Assembly: GCA_001839685.1 (NCBI GenBank)
Contig: MLAK01000667.1
Location: 17,508 to 81,507 of the forward strand
Length of the DNA stretch: 64,000 bases
Source: Tritrichomonas foetus
Lineage: Eukaryota > Parabasalia > Tritrichomonadida > Tritrichomonadidae
Direction: 5' to 3'
Shown piece after piece: positions 61,384 through 64,000 of this stretch. How positions within the stretch are numbered: position 1 is the stretch's first letter; each line of letters begins with the position of its first letter. The position numbers and the translations under genes are program-made. Under the pieces are notes generated by a model. The model was not told where the DNA came from. It saw nothing but the letters and a program-made list of their open reading frames with translations, and did no database searches.

Positions 61384-62844
61384 TTATTGTTTCTTGTAAT
61401 ATTCGATCATTTCCTTCCTATTCACACGTTTTACTTTTTGGTCTTCAATATCAGTATTCAGTGTCACTTTTTGATTGGCAATATTTGACAATATTGATGC
61501 TGTTCGTGGTATGCAGAATTTACCTTGGCAAACACCCATTCCTGCCCTTGTTCTTCTTTTTATTGCATCAACACTTGTTATGGGAATTCCACGTGTTGCA
61601 GCATCTCTGATGGCTTCTTCATAAACTTGTTCACATCTGCAAACAATTCTATTTGGTGTTCCTTCAGGAAGCTTTGCTAGCTCCTTCACAACCTTTGGTT
61701 TGATTGGTGGATGTTCTTTGTAAGTTGGTTTCCTGTTTGGGTTGAAATTCCGATTCTCTTCAAGAGGAAGTCCATTTTTATTTAAAATGTCTTTCACTAA
61801 TTCTGCAATTGCTGGAGATGAAGTCAATCCTGGGGATTGGATTCCTGCTGCATTTACAAAACCAGGTCGAGACATTTCTATAATAAAATCATCTGTACTT
61901 GAAACTGATCTCGTGCCTGCAAATGACCTTAAAAATTTGTGAATGTTGGTTTTATCTGTTGTCAAACGTGATTGATCGAAAATATTATATAAACGATTCA
62001 CGTGTGTATCAAGATCGTTTTTATTATCATCAATTGCATCTGGACCGACCATTAAGTTTCCATAAACTGTGGGTGTCACCAAAATTCCCTTTCCCATCTT
62101 CGTTGGCATCTGGAAAAGAACATGATCGATTTTCGGTGGTGCTCCTGGTTCAAATAATATATATTCACCTGAACGCGGAGTAATAGAAAAGTCTCCAGCA
62201 TTGCACATTTTGGCAATTTTGTCAGCATTCACACCAGCAGCATTTACAACGAATTTTGAATTGAATGTTTTGCCACTAGTTGTCTTGATTTCGAAGTTTT
62301 TGGTTTTACTGATTCCACAAACTTCAGAATTTAAGAAAAGCTCGACGCCATTTGTGATGGCATTTTCCATCATTGCTATGGCCATTTCATAAGGCGAGCA
62401 GACACCCGCACCTTTACAATAAAGTGCCCATTTGACAGATGGATTTATGCTTGGCTCCATTTTAATGATTCTTTCTTTATCGATAATTTCGAGATCTGGG
62501 AGACCGTTTAATTTTCCATTTTCGTAGAGTTTTTCAAGACCTGGCTTATCGCTGTCATTGAATGCGAGAACAAGGGATCCTATCGGCTTGAATCCAAAAT
62601 GCAATTCTTTATCGAGCTGTGGAAACATTTTCCTTCCTTGATAGCAAACTCTTCCTTTCAGCTTTGAATGCGATTCAGCATATCCGCCGTGAACAATTGC
62701 AGAATTGGCTTTGGTTGATCCCATTGCAACATCATTCGCTTTTTCAAGAAGCGCTACGTTGAGTTTATGCTTACTGAGGGTTCTTGCAATCGTTGTTCCG
62801 ATGATTCCTCCACCGATAATTGTAACATCGTATGTTTGCGTCAT
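61384..62844 (-). CDS. FAD-dependent oxidoreductase with BFD-like [2Fe-2S] tail (GlpA/type 2 G3P dehydrogenase-like)
   Basis: This 486-residue enzyme has an N-terminal FAD-binding Rossmann motif (TIIGGGIIGTTIA at about 9-21) and the DAO-type core (STKANSAIVHGGYAESHSKL, VVNAAGVNADKIAK). Its C-terminal domain has four cysteines, Cys-x-Cys in IVCRCEQVYEEAIRDA and CQGKFC in GMGVCQGKFCIPRTA, which is a BFD-like [2Fe-2S] site. The layout corresponds to the anaerobic glycerol-3-phosphate dehydrogenase GlpA and to related bacterial oxidoreductases. It could oxidise glycerol-3-phosphate or another hydroxyacid and pass electrons through the cluster. No targeting signal is obvious. In an anaerobic protist such an enzyme is probably of bacterial origin. 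The first ATG is at 62844; GTG at 62862 opens the frame. Confidence 0.88.
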   Translation of the reverse strand: MTQTYDVTIIGGGIIGTTIARTLSKHKLNVALLEKANDVAMGSTKANSAIVHGGYAESHSKLKGRVCYQGRKMFPQLDKELHFGFKPIGSLVLAFNDSDKPGLEKLYENGKLNGLPDLEIIDKERIIKMEPSINPSVKWALYCKGAGVCSPYEMAIAMMENAITNGVELFLNSEVCGISKTKNFEIKTTSGKTFNSKFVVNAAGVNADKIAKMCNAGDFSITPRSGEYILFEPGAPPKIDHVLFQMPTKMGKGILVTPTVYGNLMVGPDAIDDNKNDLDTHVNRLYNIFDQSRLTTDKTNIHKFLRSFAGTRSVSSTDDFIIEMSRPGFVNAAGIQSPGLTSSPAIAELVKDILNKNGLPLEENRNFNPNRKPTYKEHPPIKPKVVKELAKLPEGTPNRIVCRCEQVYEEAIRDAATRGIPITSVDAIKRRTRAGMGVCQGKFCIPRTASILSNIANQKVTLNTDIEDQKVKRVNRKEMIEYYKKQ

Positions 62845-63665
62845 TGTTAATGGCTTTCCCACAATTTTATAATCACATCACTGTTTTAATTCTATAGTTT
62901 ATATATTTTTTATCTGTGAATTTTGTTATCGTCACTTTTATTGAAAGAAATTCATTTATGTCGAAAATTACACAAGATTTGTAAAGTATTCATTTTGTTG
63001 ATTGCTCTAAAACGTATTCAAAATATTGTATATCCAAGATTTTCAGATTTTTACAGCATTGAAATCAATAGAAAAGAATGGTCGTATCGTTTCTGTAAGG
63101 ATCATTGAATCGTATGCTTATTAGAAATGAATATACATTGACCAATAAGAAGAACTATGCAAATTTTATGATGTATTACCTTTTTTAAACTGGTATTTAT
63201 CTCTCTTTCCAATTCTAAACATATAAAAGGTCAGAAATTACTAATATATAAAGAATACTTATGTAAAAATCGCATTTCATTGAATTGTTCATCAATTTAT
63301 TCATAGAATTATTTTGAATGAATAAATAGTTGATGTCTGAAGAACAAATTTGTTTAATAAATGGTTAATCATGATGATAAAACATGACACTTATTTGAGC
63401 CTATATAATCTAGAAATATCTTATTCAATAGATTGTCAAATTGTTATCTCAATTGTTGATATGTTTTTTTTTAAGTTGGAAATTGGATCAAAATGTGACA
63501 AATCATTTGTCACAAAGAACTCTAAAGCAATCCCGATATTATATAATCTGTAAAATTGATTGAGGTACCATATTATTAATATCGTTGTTAAATTAGATGT
63601 ATACAAACTAAGGCATGAAATTTTGACATTCCTTTTTCCGCCTTTGCCAAGAAAAACTTTTTGTG
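62845..63665. other. AT-rich intergenic region
   Basis: 820 bases. Small frames at 62923-63108 (no ATG) and 63350-63553 are not supported. Nothing else seen. Confidence 0.5.
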
Positions 63666-63944
63666 TTATTTCACACATGACATAAATTTGCGCGGTAAAA
63701 TTACTTCTCTCAATTTCTCCAAGGCAAAGCAAGCAGGGGATTCTAATTCTGGTGAAGGATTAAAATCCGTTCCGACCTGCCTGTAATGAAGGGGAGATTT
63801 TGACGAGGGGTCACGTGTTTTGGGAGTCATGTTTTTATAATTATTTAAATATTTGATTTTTATTCGATCTCCATTTTTTTTGTTGGGAGTCCTGTCTAAA
63901 ATACTATGGTTCGAAAACGATCGATTACTTTTTTTTCCATCCAT
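63666..63944 (-). CDS. Small basic protein, unknown
   Basis: A minus-strand frame of 92 residues runs from an ATG at 63944: MDGKKSNRSFSNHSILDRTP, then NKKNGDRIKIKYLNNYKN, then SKSPLHYRQVGTDFNPSPEL and a C-terminal helix FALEKLREVILPRKFMSCVK. Composition is balanced and protein-like. The N-terminal two-thirds look disordered. TCAAAGATG lies just upstream on the minus strand. I do not recognise a family. The right window edge is near, so longer alternatives cannot be excluded. Confidence 0.5.
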   Translation of the reverse strand: MDGKKSNRSFSNHSILDRTPNKKNGDRIKIKYLNNYKNMTPKTRDPSSKSPLHYRQVGTDFNPSPELESPACFALEKLREVILPRKFMSCVK

Positions 63945-64000
63945 TTACTTTTTCATCTTTGAATATTAAATGATTGATGATGATCAAAAGATGAAAGTGA

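Noticed and set aside
62923..63108. 61-residue plus-strand frame
   Set aside because: Starts with TTG, has no ATG and no recognisable domain.
1..64000. tRNA, rRNA and CRISPR arrays
   Set aside because: I saw no cloverleaf with a TTCGA-type loop, no rRNA-like block and no spacer-repeat pattern. The tandem repeats have no spacers.

Overview
The window looks like a nuclear scaffold from a parabasalid (trichomonad) protist, most likely a Tritrichomonas-like species. Coding regions are intron-free, the sequence is very AT-rich, and intergenic regions are almost pure A/T. Most genes start a few to about 35 bases downstream of a TCA(N)(A/T)TTT initiator-like motif. The gene set is eukaryotic: Rab GTPase, PP2A B56, BEACH, WDR68, VPS9, CK1-like kinase, type I Hsp40 and C9orf72-like DENN proteins. 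It is mixed with genes of bacterial character: a GH3 glycosidase, a cupin, a NIF3/YqfO-type domain and an FAD oxidoreductase with a BFD-like tail. The taxon call is inference. I see no tRNA, rRNA or CRISPR array. Several genes are given ATG starts further in than their open frames, because those frames open with TTG or GTG.

Layout. 1-6.3 kb: a partial gene running off the left edge that resembles a bridge-like lipid transfer protein, a Rab GTPase, a PP2A B56 subunit, and a small coiled-coil gene broken by a one-base frameshift. 7.5-18.4 kb: a HEAT/importin-like protein, an unknown helical protein, an L-type lectin, and a giant Sel1-repeat protein interrupted by one in-frame TAG. 19-22.2 kb: a candidate 3.07-kb transposable element bounded by inverted repeats, carrying a Tc1/mariner-like transposase and a second, unrecognised gene. 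It is followed by a run of 54 T and an EcoRI-site minisatellite. 23-30.1 kb: a coiled-coil protein, an RBM26/27-like RNA-binding protein, a GH3 beta-glucosidase-like enzyme, and a possible thioredoxin-like/coiled-coil protein. 30.2-32.5 kb: two inverted RRM pseudogene remnants, a gapped minisatellite and a cupin. 33-44.6 kb: two C9orf72-like genes flanking a VPS9-domain protein, a small membrane protein, a coiled-coil protein and a CK1-like kinase with a C-terminal CaaX box. 45-52 kb: a WDR68-like WD40 protein, a gapped 20-bp minisatellite, a coiled-coil protein, a DnaJ, a NIF3/YqfO-type domain protein and an unknown protein. 52.6-59.2 kb: a 2195-residue BEACH protein. 60-64 kb: a small dually acylated acidic protein, an FAD oxidoreductase and a 92-residue unknown.

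How the genes fit together. Membrane traffic is the recurrent theme: Rab, VPS9 RabGEF, C9orf72-like DENN, BEACH, L-type lectin and the BLTP-like protein. Nothing suggests operons; each gene appears to have its own promoter. The most unusual signals are the lone UAG inside an otherwise intact Sel1 protein, the two-gene inverted-repeat element, the paired C9orf72-like genes, and the inverted RRM pseudogene pair.
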